Positions 23,341 to 32,876 of a DNA stretch of 43,274 nt are shown in pieces. Every line of letters starts with the position of its first letter. Within the stretch, counting starts at the first letter, position 1. The translations under genes were made by a program, and so were the position numbers. Source of the DNA: Zobellia amurskyensis (GTDB taxonomy: Bacteria; Bacteroidota; Bacteroidia; Flavobacteriales; Flavobacteriaceae); assembly GCF_009725985.1 (NCBI RefSeq), contig NZ_RCNR01000041.1, forward strand, positions 1 to 43,274, given 5' to 3'. The notes beneath the pieces are model-generated. The model saw only the letters and a program-made list of their open reading frames with translations, was not told the DNA's origin and searched no databases.

Positions 23341-24579
23341 TTATGCTTTTACTTTTTCGTGGGTTAGTCCAATGGCGTTAACGTCTATAATCTGCCCTTT
23401 GGATTTTTGAACCTGAATAGCCTTAAAATAATCCAGATACATTTGGGTAATGGTACTCATAGGCAATGAACATGCAGCCGCATAATTGGTTTGGGCCAAC
23501 TCCGTTCTATAGGCATCATCCGTGAGTATTTTTTCTATGGCGTCCGCTAATGAATTTTTGTCCTCGGGTAAAAAGAACTCGCCCCTATAACCTTCTTCCT
23601 TAACTAACACGCTCAAGTCTCCCAAATCAGGAAGAGCAACTGCTTTTCCGTAGCTTCCGGCTTGGTGCAATACACCCGAACTACCTGTAGTAGAGGTATA
23701 CGGGAAGACCACTACCGCACTTTCTCCAAAAATAACGGGGACGTCCTCTTCGGCTACATAGCCTGTAAATCGTATTTGCGATACATGGCTGTATATTTCT
23801 TCCATCTTCTTAAGGTAGCCTGGTGTATTAGGACTATCCGTTCCGGCAATTACAATTTCTATATCTTCATTGCTCCTATTACGAATTACCTCTATTGCCT
23901 CAATAAGTACCTCAACCTTTTTATAGGTCCCGAACTTCCCGAAAGCCATTACCTGTTTTGGTCCAGCTGGAAGATTAAAATCCGGTTCTGGTGGAGTTTC
24001 AAAAGAACCGTGAGGAATTAATGCTATATTTTTTGCTTTATATTTCTTCTCAAGTATGGTTACGTATTTGCTGATGGTCACGGCCAAAATATCCGATGCA
24101 AGAACAAACTTGGTCAAGGTCGTACCTATAAAACCATATATGCTTTGTAGTATTTTGCTTTTGGTAAAACCGGCACTATCCAAATCTACCTGCTCTAAAA
24201 TATTATGTAATAATGATATGGTAGGAATTCCTTTAAACTTGGTTGCATAAGGTAACATCAACCCTAAAGCCGCGGGTATTTTTTTATCACCAAATTTCAG
24301 GAACTGTAAATTATAAAGTACGGCGTCCGGTTTGTGGGTTTTAATAGCTTTGTTTACTGTAAGTAAATTAGAATAGCTATTGAACTCCCAGCATTCCGAA
24401 ACGGTTATCTTACAACCTTCGCCTTCAAAAGAAAAATCCTTTGGTGCTGTTGTCTTATCTGTCATCAAAATAATTTCGGTGACTTCTTCTTGTAATCTAA
24501 AATGCTTTACAAGATAATATCCGTACTCCGTTAAGGTTACTTTACTGGGAGGATAGGCGGTTACAATGGCTAGTTTCAT
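23341..24579 (-). CDS. Glycosyltransferase family 4
   Basis: 412 residues, GT-B fold. The N-terminal half starts KLAIVTAYPPSKVTLTEYGYYL. The C-terminal half has GT4 features: FGKFGTYKKVEVLIEAIEVI (donor-side helix), a VIAGTDSPN segment, RFTGYVAEEDVPVIFGESAVVVFPYTSTTGSSGVLHQAGSYGKA (acceptor/donor loop with the ExxxG/SxxxxxxE-type region, here G-V-L-H-Q-A). It probably transfers a nucleotide-sugar-derived residue to a growing glycan on the cytoplasmic face. It lies 36 bases upstream of the REC-GT2 start and 59 downstream of the flippase, on the same strand, so one operon. Confidence 0.9.
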   Translation of the reverse strand: MKLAIVTAYPPSKVTLTEYGYYLVKHFRLQEEVTEIILMTDKTTAPKDFSFEGEGCKITVSECWEFNSYSNLLTVNKAIKTHKPDAVLYNLQFLKFGDKKIPAALGLMLPYATKFKGIPTISLLHNILEQVDLDSAGFTKSKILQSIYGFIGTTLTKFVLASDILAVTISKYVTILEKKYKAKNIALIPHGSFETPPEPDFNLPAGPKQVMAFGKFGTYKKVEVLIEAIEVIRNRSNEDIEIVIAGTDSPNTPGYLKKMEEIYSHVSQIRFTGYVAEEDVPVIFGESAVVVFPYTSTTGSSGVLHQAGSYGKAVALPDLGDLSVLVKEEGYRGEFFLPEDKNSLADAIEKILTDDAYRTELAQTNYAAACSLPMSTITQMYLDYFKAIQVQKSKGQIIDVNAIGLTHEKVKA

Positions 24580-24638
24580 ACTGTAGGTTTAATATTTTGG
24601 AACTATTTAGTAAGCAATTTATTTTTTGGTTTTGTTCT

Positions 24639-25895
24639 TTAACTTTCGATAAGATTCTTCTTTCGCAATTCCTTATTAGAAAAATATACCAACTGAACGA
24701 CAAGCAATATAGACATGGCTATGAGCTGCATATGCACCACACTTTTTAAAGTATCATGATACAATACCACCAATAAAATTTGGGAAAGTCCCAATACACC
24801 GGATAAAATAACCGGTATATAATGGTCTAACGACAAAAAGTAATACGCGAAAATATTGGATATGGCGAACAATGAAGTAGCCAATGCATATTGCCACAGC
24901 AAACTGGACATTGCTATATAGGAATCGCCAAACATTAGCGTTATAATCAATTCAGGAAATAAGTAACATACTGTTACAATACCAGCGGAAAGCAACCCAA
25001 TATAAGATACATATTTAAATAAGATCGGCGCTGTTGGCTCTCTGTCTTTTTGTTTCTGCACTACTACCGGAAGTAAGAGCATCACAAACATCCAGGCAAC
25101 AAAATATACTACCCTTCCTATTAAAGCTAATGAGGCATAAAGTCCAGCTTCCATAGGTTCAAAGTAATGCTTTACCAAAAGTACATCGCTGTTGTTAATT
25201 ATAATCTGTGTAAACTCATAACAGGCGGTTAACCAAATAAACTGTGAGACTCGTTTTGCATTCTCTGGAATTAATTTTCTAGATTCCTTAAAGGATATGG
25301 ATATACTGTCCGATGGAAAAAGTCCAAAAAGAAAAGATAAAAAGATTCCCAAAGCCACTAGCGTTCCGGGTTCTATATCTAATAGGAATAGTAAAAGCAT
25401 GGTCAATAACAACCGGCTCCACATTTCAGTCTGGTAAGTAATGGACAGTTTTCCAAATTCCTGCCTGCCTTGGTATGCTCCTCTATTTACACTCATAAAA
25501 AAGTAGACAGGTATACCCAGACCAAATATGATAAACATCCAATGACTTTCTGTGTTGAAAAGCGATTGCAGTTGATGGGAAAAAATAAGAATAAGTACGC
25601 CTATAATAAGACCTGCAATACTAGCCTGACGGTAACTTATATTTTTAAAAATATCCCATTCCTTACCGGAAAAAATAACTGCAAACTTTGCCGTTGCCAG
25701 TTGAAAGGTCATTCCCATAAAAGATAGAACCAATAATAGGGTAACTAAAAGTGCTGCTTCCGAAAATGCTGCGGGACCTAACAACCTACCTAATAAAAGA
25801 TTATAAAGGTAGTTTCCACCATTTACCAAAAGCACGCTTCCCATGAACAACTGCTCCTGAGAAACTTTCTTAAACATTAACTTAATGGCAGTCAT
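24639..25895 (-). CDS. Lipid-linked glycan flippase (Wzx/MATE-like, oligosaccharide flippase family)
   Basis: 418 residues and about 12 hydrophobic segments, beginning FMGSVLLVNGGNYLYNLLLGRLLGPAAFSEAALL, the usual start of polysaccharide biosynthesis flippases. The charged loop GAYQGRQEFGKLSI and the YFLSLDHYIPVILSGVLGLSQILLVVLY tail fit the family. It should move a lipid-linked glycan, or a glycan chain, across the inner membrane. The ATG at 25895 is used; an internal ATG seven residues in (MFKKVSQ) is an alternative. The role resembles PelG or Wzx, but the sequence is not obviously PelG. Confidence 0.88.
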   Translation of the reverse strand: MTAIKLMFKKVSQEQLFMGSVLLVNGGNYLYNLLLGRLLGPAAFSEAALLVTLLLVLSFMGMTFQLATAKFAVIFSGKEWDIFKNISYRQASIAGLIIGVLILIFSHQLQSLFNTESHWMFIIFGLGIPVYFFMSVNRGAYQGRQEFGKLSITYQTEMWSRLLLTMLLLFLLDIEPGTLVALGIFLSFLFGLFPSDSISISFKESRKLIPENAKRVSQFIWLTACYEFTQIIINNSDVLLVKHYFEPMEAGLYASLALIGRVVYFVAWMFVMLLLPVVVQKQKDREPTAPILFKYVSYIGLLSAGIVTVCYLFPELIITLMFGDSYIAMSSLLWQYALATSLFAISNIFAYYFLSLDHYIPVILSGVLGLSQILLVVLYHDTLKSVVHMQLIAMSILLVVQLVYFSNKELRKKNLIES

Positions 25896-26447
25896 AGTTG
25901 GTGTGGTCTTAGTTTATGCTTTTATTCTGTTATTATGTACTTTCTTGAATCGTTTGGGATGTAAAATATGTGATAGCCTGGATTTCAAATATGTAGCGAC
26001 AATTTTTAGTCAAAAAACCAAACATGATACCTAAACGGCATTTTGTAAGAATATTGTAGGATTTAACTTATAATCGATGAAATGTAGCATTTCATAGAAT
26101 TATTTAGCATTTTAACGATTAAATATATAAGCCGGAGTCACTCCTTTATCTATCGTATGAGCATTAATTTCTTATTCCTCCGGTAACACCTTTTCCAAAT
26201 TAACTACAAAAAACACAACAAGTAATTGAATACGAGCATTTTACAATATTTTATTGTTTCATAACAAGCGCGCCGAAGCTGATTTTCACAAACTAATTTC
26301 ATCGCCTTTGCTTTGGTTTTAAACATTTAAAAGTTCACAAGAACATAACCATAGACAAGTGCCTCAAAGCAATAGATTAGCAATACCATCGGTGAAATAC
26401 AATATTAACACCTTTATAATGTTATATTTTCTGACAATTATATAGGA
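25896..26447. other. 552-base divergent spacer with an inverted repeat
   Basis: Separates the minus-strand flippase operon from the plus-strand GT-C operon, so it must hold both promoters. No exact TAnnTTTG box was found for either. A perfect inverted repeat, ATGAAATG-TAG-CATTTCAT (26077-26095), is the only clear structural element and could be a shared operator. No reading frame worth listing. Confidence 0.5.
26077..26095. repeat. Perfect inverted repeat in the divergent glycan promoter region
   Basis: 8-bp arms ATGAAATG/CATTTCAT around TAG, 182 bases upstream of the flippase start and 353 upstream of the GT-C start. It could be a regulator site; chance is not excluded. Confidence 0.35.
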
Positions 26448-29400
26448 ATGCAACGTACCAATGTTTTATTAATCTTAGCACTGGTCATAGGTATCGCTTT
26501 TCATGGGTCTAGTATCTTCTTCACCCTAGAGACTACCTATGATGCTTTGATTCATCTATTTTTTGCGGACCATTACGCCAATAGTTGGTTTGAGCCTTGG
26601 GATTATAGATGGTATACGGGTTTTACGGTGCAAGCCTATCCTCCCCTTGTGCATCAATCCATAGGTATTCTATCCCATATTGGCGGACTCAAATTTGGAA
26701 TGTTCAGCGTAGCCATGATAGGTATTGTACTATTCATAACAGGCGCTTATAGGTTTGGTCTTTTGATGACCGGAGACAGAAAAATAGCTGGATACACAGC
26801 TATACTTGCGGTGTTTTCTTCCACCTTTGTAGAAACCCTTCACATATTTGGTCAATTGCCCAGTATTATAGGCCTATCCGTACTTTTGCATTCCCTACCT
26901 GAAATATATCTCTGGGTAAAAACCGGAAAAATCAGATATATAGTCACCAGTCTTTCGCTGATTGCCGTAACGGTAACCTCTCACCATGTGACCCCTATTT
27001 TTGGAATGATATTCTTTATTTTTCCACTACTAGGTATGGCGGTTATGGATTCGGCCAGAGATCAGGTCAATAGTTTTAAGGAAGTACGTTTTGGCGTCTT
27101 TTTTAAGCAATTTAAAAAGTGTTTCTGGCGTATTGTCATTTTTGGATTCTCCTCATTATTTCTCATTGTTACTTGCATCCTACCCTATTGGATCAATTCA
27201 AAGAAAAACCCAATTACTCAAGTACCCATTCCCCATGGTTCTAGAGATAACTTTCTTGAGGTAACCTCATCCGGACTTGTATTTTTTGTGATTCCATGGG
27301 GGATTCTCACTTTTGTTTTACCATTTCTATTTTACCGTTTCTACAGCAGACGGTACATCTTTTTTGGGTTATCATTCTCTATGTTAACCCTTTTGGGAAC
27401 TGGTGGCACTACGCCTCTACCCCTAATATTATTGGGCGAAACTGCTTTTAATATATTAACGTTAGACCGCTTTACACTTTGGGCCACCATTATGGCACTG
27501 CCTCTATTTGGTGAGTTCGCTTATCGTATGGTAGAGGGTGACCTTAAAGACCGTATTCAAGAAAATTGGGGCCGTGTGTACCACCGTATTCTTGGTGGTG
27601 TAATTGTAGGTGGTATTTTGTTCATGGTTATTTTCACAATGAGTCTAGGGTATTTTAGACCCTCTCAACCGCAGAAAATTAAGATGCAGCCCATCATTAA
27701 CTTTCTCAGTCAAGATTCTCACGATCATTGGCGCTATTTACCATTGGGCTTTGGAGATCAAATGGCATGGTTATCCGCTCAGACGAAAGCTATGACCGTA
27801 GACGGCAATTATCACTCCGCGCGCCGTTTACCCGAGTTGACCACAAGAGCCATAGAGCGACTTGAAAATTCAAAATTTAGGGGTGTAGAAGGTATTGGTT
27901 CTTTACAGCAGTTTTTGACCGTACCCGAAAAATATAACCTGAAATACATTTTTTCCAACGATAAGTTCTATGACCCCATTCTCTATTTCTGTGGATGGCA
28001 AAGGTTGCAACAATTAGAAAACGGAATAATGGTCTGGGAAAAATTGAACGTCCCGCCTTTTCCAACCATAATGCCCAAAGAAGATGTGCACGTGGCGTTA
28101 AAGGTCATGTGGGGCATCATACCCATATTAACCGTTCTCATTGCATTTATAATAAACATTCAATGGATATGGATCAGAGCATTGAAAGCAAAAAAACTCC
28201 CCCAAGGGGAGTTTATGAAGTATGCTATTGAGCACAAAAACTTTCCAAAAAAATTAGTGGTCATCAATCATATTTGGGCTTTTATAATTCTAATCGTTCT
28301 TGGCTACGGTATTTATCTGTTCTACATCAAAAACGTGGATCAGATTGCACCTACCAACGTGGTCCAAGCCTATTATGATGCTATCGATTTCAAAGAGTTC
28401 AATAAGGCACATTCGTTTTTAAATCCCGATAGCGGTAAAACCATTGCTCAATATATGTTAGAGGTTTCCGTAACGGATGGTATTCTTAGTTCTTATGCCA
28501 AATTAGATTCCCTTGGAATTGAATTTTTACAAGAGAATGATACCAGTGCCAGAGTAAAAGCAGCTACTAGATGGATCACGCCTTTGGAAAGTATCAATAA
28601 AGATTTTTACCACAGCCTTATCAAAAAGAAAGGCAAATGGTATATAGAACCATCAATGATAGATAATGATTTACCGCCCGATCAACTCTTTACCTCTAAC
28701 AATACAACTTTCTTTAATCATGGTAGACGAAAGATTACCACCCAACAAACACATCATGAAGATGTTCTGAAACAACCAGTTCTAGAGGTACTGAAAGCTA
28801 AATTGGTCCAATATAACGGGAGTTATAGTATTATTGGTGAACTGCAAAACGTAGATCACGTTCCTGCAGATGTAGTTATAAAGGGTACACTTTATAATGA
28901 CTTAAATAAAGAATTGGCAACCTATAACGCCAAAGATGTTGCCAAGCATAAACTGATGCCAAAAGAGACTACTACGTTTAGAATAGATTTTGAAGGTATA
29001 GCCTGGTCATCTACAAAAGATACTTTGCCCCCAACTTTTGACCCTGATCAGTTTACTCCTATGACGTTTGAGGAGCAACCTACTAAATTCAACTTACAGT
29101 GTGCAGGTAACGTTGCCAATACTGATTTATATAAACAAGTGAGTCTTCAGGAACTAGTTTTTGAGGACGATAAAATAAGTGGTTCCCTTTTTAATTCAGG
29201 TATACAGGAAGTAACCATACCACAGCTATTAATTTCTTATTATGATGAAAGTAAAAATCTTCTGTGGGTAGAACATGAGTTTTTAACCGATGGTGTTCGC
29301 ATTCAGAGAAAACGATATTTTGAGTATGAACCGGCGTGCTTAACGGATATAAAGATTATAAATAGTAGCCTTAAAAACTGTTTCGTAAACGGAAGCCCTA

Positions 29401-29534
29401 ACTCAGAAATTAGTGACAAGCTATTTCCTAACAGGGATAAATCACATGCCGAAGACCAGCTGCAGCCGTACTCCGGTAATGGTTTTGATTATTTAAAATT
29501 TGAGTTGAACAGTTATATTGGCAATCCTAAATGA
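26448..29534 (+). CDS. Large GT-C-like membrane glycosyltransferase with periplasmic NTF2-like domains
   Basis: 1028 residues. The N-terminal ~400 residues have about ten membrane segments. The first external loop (TTYDALIHLFFADHYANSWFEPWDYRWYTGF) is of the type seen in GT-C enzymes and the 6-pyruvoyl-tetrahydropterin-synthase-related membrane family, with acidic residues that could be catalytic. Two more segments at ~545-570 and ~605-625 precede a soluble tail: an NTF2-like domain (~635-750; NVVQAYYDAIDFKEF..., KKKGKWYIEPSMID), then an FxLYD-like segment (~775-860; SYSIIGELQNVDHVPADVVIKGTL). GT-C enzymes use lipid-phosphate sugars as donors, the product expected of the REC-GT2 enzyme. A stop-overlap (ATGA) couples it to the next gene. 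Confidence 0.75.
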   Translation: MQRTNVLLILALVIGIAFHGSSIFFTLETTYDALIHLFFADHYANSWFEPWDYRWYTGFTVQAYPPLVHQSIGILSHIGGLKFGMFSVAMIGIVLFITGAYRFGLLMTGDRKIAGYTAILAVFSSTFVETLHIFGQLPSIIGLSVLLHSLPEIYLWVKTGKIRYIVTSLSLIAVTVTSHHVTPIFGMIFFIFPLLGMAVMDSARDQVNSFKEVRFGVFFKQFKKCFWRIVIFGFSSLFLIVTCILPYWINSKKNPITQVPIPHGSRDNFLEVTSSGLVFFVIPWGILTFVLPFLFYRFYSRRYIFFGLSFSMLTLLGTGGTTPLPLILLGETAFNILTLDRFTLWATIMALPLFGEFAYRMVEGDLKDRIQENWGRVYHRILGGVIVGGILFMVIFTMSLGYFRPSQPQKIKMQPIINFLSQDSHDHWRYLPLGFGDQMAWLSAQTKAMTVDGNYHSARRLPELTTRAIERLENSKFRGVEGIGSLQQFLTVPEKYNLKYIFSNDKFYDPILYFCGWQRLQQLENGIMVWEKLNVPPFPTIMPKEDVHVALKVMWGIIPILTVLIAFIINIQWIWIRALKAKKLPQGEFMKYAIEHKNFPKKLVVINHIWAFIILIVLGYGIYLFYIKNVDQIAPTNVVQAYYDAIDFKEFNKAHSFLNPDSGKTIAQYMLEVSVTDGILSSYAKLDSLGIEFLQENDTSARVKAATRWITPLESINKDFYHSLIKKKGKWYIEPSMIDNDLPPDQLFTSNNTTFFNHGRRKITTQQTHHEDVLKQPVLEVLKAKLVQYNGSYSIIGELQNVDHVPADVVIKGTLYNDLNKELATYNAKDVAKHKLMPKETTTFRIDFEGIAWSSTKDTLPPTFDPDQFTPMTFEEQPTKFNLQCAGNVANTDLYKQVSLQELVFEDDKISGSLFNSGIQEVTIPQLLISYYDESKNLLWVEHEFLTDGVRIQRKRYFEYEPACLTDIKIINSSLKNCFVNGSPNSEISDKLFPNRDKSHAEDQLQPYSGNGFDYLKFELNSYIGNPK

Positions 29535-30760
29535 AAATGCACATACTACATATCTGCATTATGCTATCCTTGCTTTTCTCTGGCTGTTCTAAGAAAACCG
29601 AAGTCAAGAAAGCATCTAACGTCAATTTTGAATTGCTCACATCAGAAGAAAATTTTACCGCCGGAGAACCTTTCTCTCTAAAATTTAGCGCTTCAGAGAA
29701 ATCTAGTCCTGTCTTAGTATTTAGAAATGCGGTAGGTACAACAATACTTGAAACTTCTTATAGCGATGGAGCTGTTCAATTTGATGTACCTAAGAATTTT
29801 TATGAAAAATCTGGTATTTGTTATTGGTCTTTAGTTTCGGATGCTGAAGAGAAAATGAAGGGCACACTAAACATCCATGTAAATAACAAAAATGGCACTT
29901 TTTTAGAATCTTATTTAGGTCCTAGAAGTCTTACCGCCGGCCCTGAAGATTATGCCATGTTCGTAATGCTAGCAACCGATTTTTATGATAATCCATTAAA
30001 CGATAGCACTTCTATAACAAGTAAAGTTCAGTTTCAGAAAAATCAATCAGAAGAAATACTACGTTCTAAAAACCTAATTGCCTGGACGCGGGTAAGAGCA
30101 CCAGAAAAATCTGGCCGCATGCTAATTTCCGCGGCATGTAATGAAACGGACTCCAAAGAATTTACAACGATCATATATCCTGCTAATCCAATAGACTTTA
30201 CTATTTCTTATGATCGAAATCACGAATATGCAGATGGTAACCAAGTTATAAAGTTCAAAACAGATATTATCAGAGACACCTATGGTAATATAGCAAGCGA
30301 GGGTACTTTAGTATATTTTATAATAACAGATAACCAAGGCGCAAGACTTAAAGCACAGGGCACTACGTTAAACGGTAAGGCAGAAGCCCGCCTTTTACAC
30401 CCTGAACACCAAGCCTCGTGGTCTGTTGAAGCTTTTGTTACGGGTGCAGCAAGAAGTAAGCCTATTAAAGTTGCTTTTATAGCTTCCGTAACCGATTATG
30501 AGGTAACTTTCCTAGACGATAATAGAACTGTTTCTGTAGGCCCTTTAAAAAGTTTTATGAACCAATTAGTTCCTGACGGCATGCCTATTTCATTATCGGT
30601 AAAAGATGTAAATGGAGACGTGTTAGATGTACTAAGAACTTCATCTATGCAGGGTGAAGGTAAATTTGAATTATCTCCGGATTTCTTTCCGACCGGTAGC
30701 TACGAGTTAAAGATTAAGACCGCAGGGATAACGAAAACAAAATCAGTAGAACTAAAATGA
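29531..30760 (+). CDS. Lipoprotein with Ig-like domains, in the glycan operon
   Basis: 409 residues. Signal peptide ends at the lipobox FSGC (LSLLFSGC), so it is a lipoprotein, probably periplasmic. The rest reads as consecutive beta-sandwich domains (FELLTSEENFTAGEPFSLKFSA; FTISYDRNHEYADGNQVIKFKTDIIRDTYGN; a C-terminal GKFELSPDFFPTGSYELKI), resembling invasin or macroglobulin-like Ig folds. No enzyme motif. It starts inside the stop of the GT-C gene (ATGA) and overlaps the hydrolase start the same way, so all three are translationally coupled. I infer an accessory or scaffold role in glycan export. Confidence 0.72.
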   Translation: MKMHILHICIMLSLLFSGCSKKTEVKKASNVNFELLTSEENFTAGEPFSLKFSASEKSSPVLVFRNAVGTTILETSYSDGAVQFDVPKNFYEKSGICYWSLVSDAEEKMKGTLNIHVNNKNGTFLESYLGPRSLTAGPEDYAMFVMLATDFYDNPLNDSTSITSKVQFQKNQSEEILRSKNLIAWTRVRAPEKSGRMLISAACNETDSKEFTTIIYPANPIDFTISYDRNHEYADGNQVIKFKTDIIRDTYGNIASEGTLVYFIITDNQGARLKAQGTTLNGKAEARLLHPEHQASWSVEAFVTGAARSKPIKVAFIASVTDYEVTFLDDNRTVSVGPLKSFMNQLVPDGMPISLSVKDVNGDVLDVLRTSSMQGEGKFELSPDFFPTGSYELKIKTAGITKTKSVELK

Positions 30761-32283
30761 AAATAAACAGAACCTTATATCGTATTTTTCTACTTGCGTC
30801 ATTTTTGGCCTTGAACGGCCTAATCCTATTTGGTATTAGTAGTGCTTGGACGTATTTGAACACGGGAGCCGACCGTACCTCTATGCTTCATTTACATGAA
30901 GATATTTCCGCAACCTATTTACCAAAAGTACAATGGGAAATAGCCATGAACGAAGGTAGGCCCATGGAAGAACAAACTTTGGGCGAAATTGAACGGGATT
31001 ACCTTAGTGCTTGGCAAGTACGTAATGCGGCTTACGCAAATAATGTACCCTACGGCATTGCTGACTATTATACCGATAGTATGCGTACAGAACTTTTTAA
31101 GATAACGAACCTCAACCTTAAAAATAATGTAACCCTAAAAACTACTACGCTAGAGCACCACCCTAAATTGGAATTCTATAGTACGGATGGCAAACTTGTT
31201 GTCTTTACGGATAAAAATGTTTCGGCTTACGAAGAAGTATATCAAAATAAAACTTTAATTACCAAGCGCAAACTGGTATCAGACTATAAAGTAATGCTGC
31301 TTTTAGAAGATGGTTTTTGGAGGATTCGCCAGTTGGTAGAAACTTCGTTACCAGAAGAAACTATTGTGGCCCAGACAAAGGTTCAAAATCTTGACGACTT
31401 TCATTTTAAGGGTATCAATTACTATCCACAGGATACACCTTGGGATATGTTCGGTAAGAAGTTTAATGACTCTATTATTGAACATGACTTTAAACTTATG
31501 GCTAAAATGGGTGTAAACAGCCTACGAATCTTTATTCCCTATGAATCTTTTGGCAAAGAATATGTAGACCAAGAAAAAATAGAAAAGGTAAAACTAACGC
31601 TAGATATAGCCGAAAGAAACGGATTGGATATCATGCTAACCCTGTTTGATTTTTACGGTAATTATAGCATTCATGATTGGACGATGACCAACCGTCATGT
31701 AGAACAAGTGGTAGAGGCTCTAAAAGACCACAAAGCCATTGTTGCTTGGGACGTAAAAAATGAACCGGATTTAGATTTTGAATCTCGCGGTAAAGAACGG
31801 GTACTAGCTTGGCTAGAGCAAACTGTAGAACGTATACGTAAAGTGGACCCAAAACATGCCATTACCATTGGATGGTCTAGCCCAGAAGCTGCGGTAAATC
31901 TAAGTGATAAATTGGAGTTAGTCTCTTTTCACTATTACCGTGGAGCTCCTGAGTTTGCAAGTGCTTTCAATACACTAAAAAATAAGATTACCGATAAACC
32001 ATTACTCCTACAAGAATACGGATATTCCTCATATGACGGTATCTGGAACGGGTTCTCTGGTTCCGATGAAAAAGAAAAAGAATATATGGGAACGATTCAA
32101 AAGGTGGTAGAAAAGGAGAATCTATCTCATATGATATGGACTCTTTATGATTTTAGAAACATCCCTACTTCCGTAGTTGGGCGCTTACCATGGCGAAAAG
32201 TTCGTCAACGGCATTTTGGCCTACTGGATGACAAAGGTGAAAAAAAGCCGGTATACGATATCTTCTTCCATAATAAGCACTAA
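30757..32283 (+). CDS. Membrane-anchored glycoside hydrolase (clan GH-A, GH5-like) with NTF2-like domain
   Basis: 508 residues. One N-terminal membrane segment (IFLLASFLALNGLILFGISSAW) anchors it. Residues ~50-205 are an NTF2-like domain (ADYYTDSMRTELFK, KVMLLLEDGFWRIRQLVE). Residues ~212-508 are a TIM-barrel hydrolase: FHFKGINYYPQDTPWDMFG, VNSLRIFIPYESFG, acid/base E336 in AWDVKNEPD, H392 in FHYYRG, nucleophile E420 in LLQEYGYS, and W in MIWTLYDF. These are the clan GH-A hallmarks. The substrate is probably the glycan made by this locus, by analogy with hydrolases in exopolysaccharide operons. It overlaps the upstream lipoprotein stop (ATGA). Confidence 0.85.
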   Translation: MKINRTLYRIFLLASFLALNGLILFGISSAWTYLNTGADRTSMLHLHEDISATYLPKVQWEIAMNEGRPMEEQTLGEIERDYLSAWQVRNAAYANNVPYGIADYYTDSMRTELFKITNLNLKNNVTLKTTTLEHHPKLEFYSTDGKLVVFTDKNVSAYEEVYQNKTLITKRKLVSDYKVMLLLEDGFWRIRQLVETSLPEETIVAQTKVQNLDDFHFKGINYYPQDTPWDMFGKKFNDSIIEHDFKLMAKMGVNSLRIFIPYESFGKEYVDQEKIEKVKLTLDIAERNGLDIMLTLFDFYGNYSIHDWTMTNRHVEQVVEALKDHKAIVAWDVKNEPDLDFESRGKERVLAWLEQTVERIRKVDPKHAITIGWSSPEAAVNLSDKLELVSFHYYRGAPEFASAFNTLKNKITDKPLLLQEYGYSSYDGIWNGFSGSDEKEKEYMGTIQKVVEKENLSHMIWTLYDFRNIPTSVVGRLPWRKVRQRHFGLLDDKGEKKPVYDIFFHNKH

Positions 32284-32359
32284 AATATTACGATAATTCC
32301 ATTGTATTAACCAATGATCCTTCTGTACGGAATAAAAAAAACGTGTAAGAAAATTAGGC

Positions 32360-32656
32360 TTAATTACCCCCTAATATATAAGTAGAATTTATTTTTCGAA
32401 AAGATGAAAGGACATTCTCGTTGGCCTTTCCTAAAATTGTTATTTGCCGATTTTTTTTTACGGCATAATCATATAGTTGCCGCAATGCACTTGCTCCATT
32501 AACATCAATACTTTTTAGTCGTTCTAGGTTAATCACTACACGTCTATCCGAGCCTAAGTATCCTCCTATATGGCGGATGAGTATGTTTGCACTTTTACTG
32601 TTCAAAGTTCCATGAACACAAAATATTCCACGTGCTTCTGTAATTTGTAAAGGCAT
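32360..32656 (-). CDS. STAS-domain protein, non-phosphorylatable-type
   Basis: 98 residues, a single STAS (anti-sigma-factor antagonist/SpoIIAA) domain: VVINLERLKSIDVNGASALRQLYDYA. In SpoIIAA-like proteins the serine phosphorylated by an anti-sigma kinase lies in D-S-S-G; here the motif is D-V-N-G, so Asn replaces that serine. The protein could still bind partners but could not be switched by the usual serine phosphorylation. It is the only minus-strand gene inside the plus-strand glycan genes, between the hydrolase and the TPR/barrel gene. Its partner is unknown; no RsbW-type kinase is in the window. Confidence 0.82.
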   Translation of the reverse strand: MPLQITEARGIFCVHGTLNSKSANILIRHIGGYLGSDRRVVINLERLKSIDVNGASALRQLYDYAVKKNRQITILGKANENVLSSFRKINSTYILGGN

Positions 32657-32876
32657 ATCTTAAAATTTATCAGGTTAAGTATCACTTACATTACAATGCG
32701 AAATAGCGAGCAGACCTTAAGAAGTCAAAAGCATTGTTAATGGACATTAAATAACTGTAAATGAGCATATTTTATTGCATTTATCCTTAAAAAAGGTTGT
32801 TTAAATATTTATCCGATAAAATACCAATAAATCGGTTTAATGGGCGTTATACCCTTGTGGTAAAAACCTTACTTTA

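Noticed and set aside
24639-25895. Assigning the flippase as PelG
   Set aside because: The role fits, but the N-terminus lacks the PelG-type sequence that I would expect, and the length is shorter; oligosaccharide flippase is the safer call.
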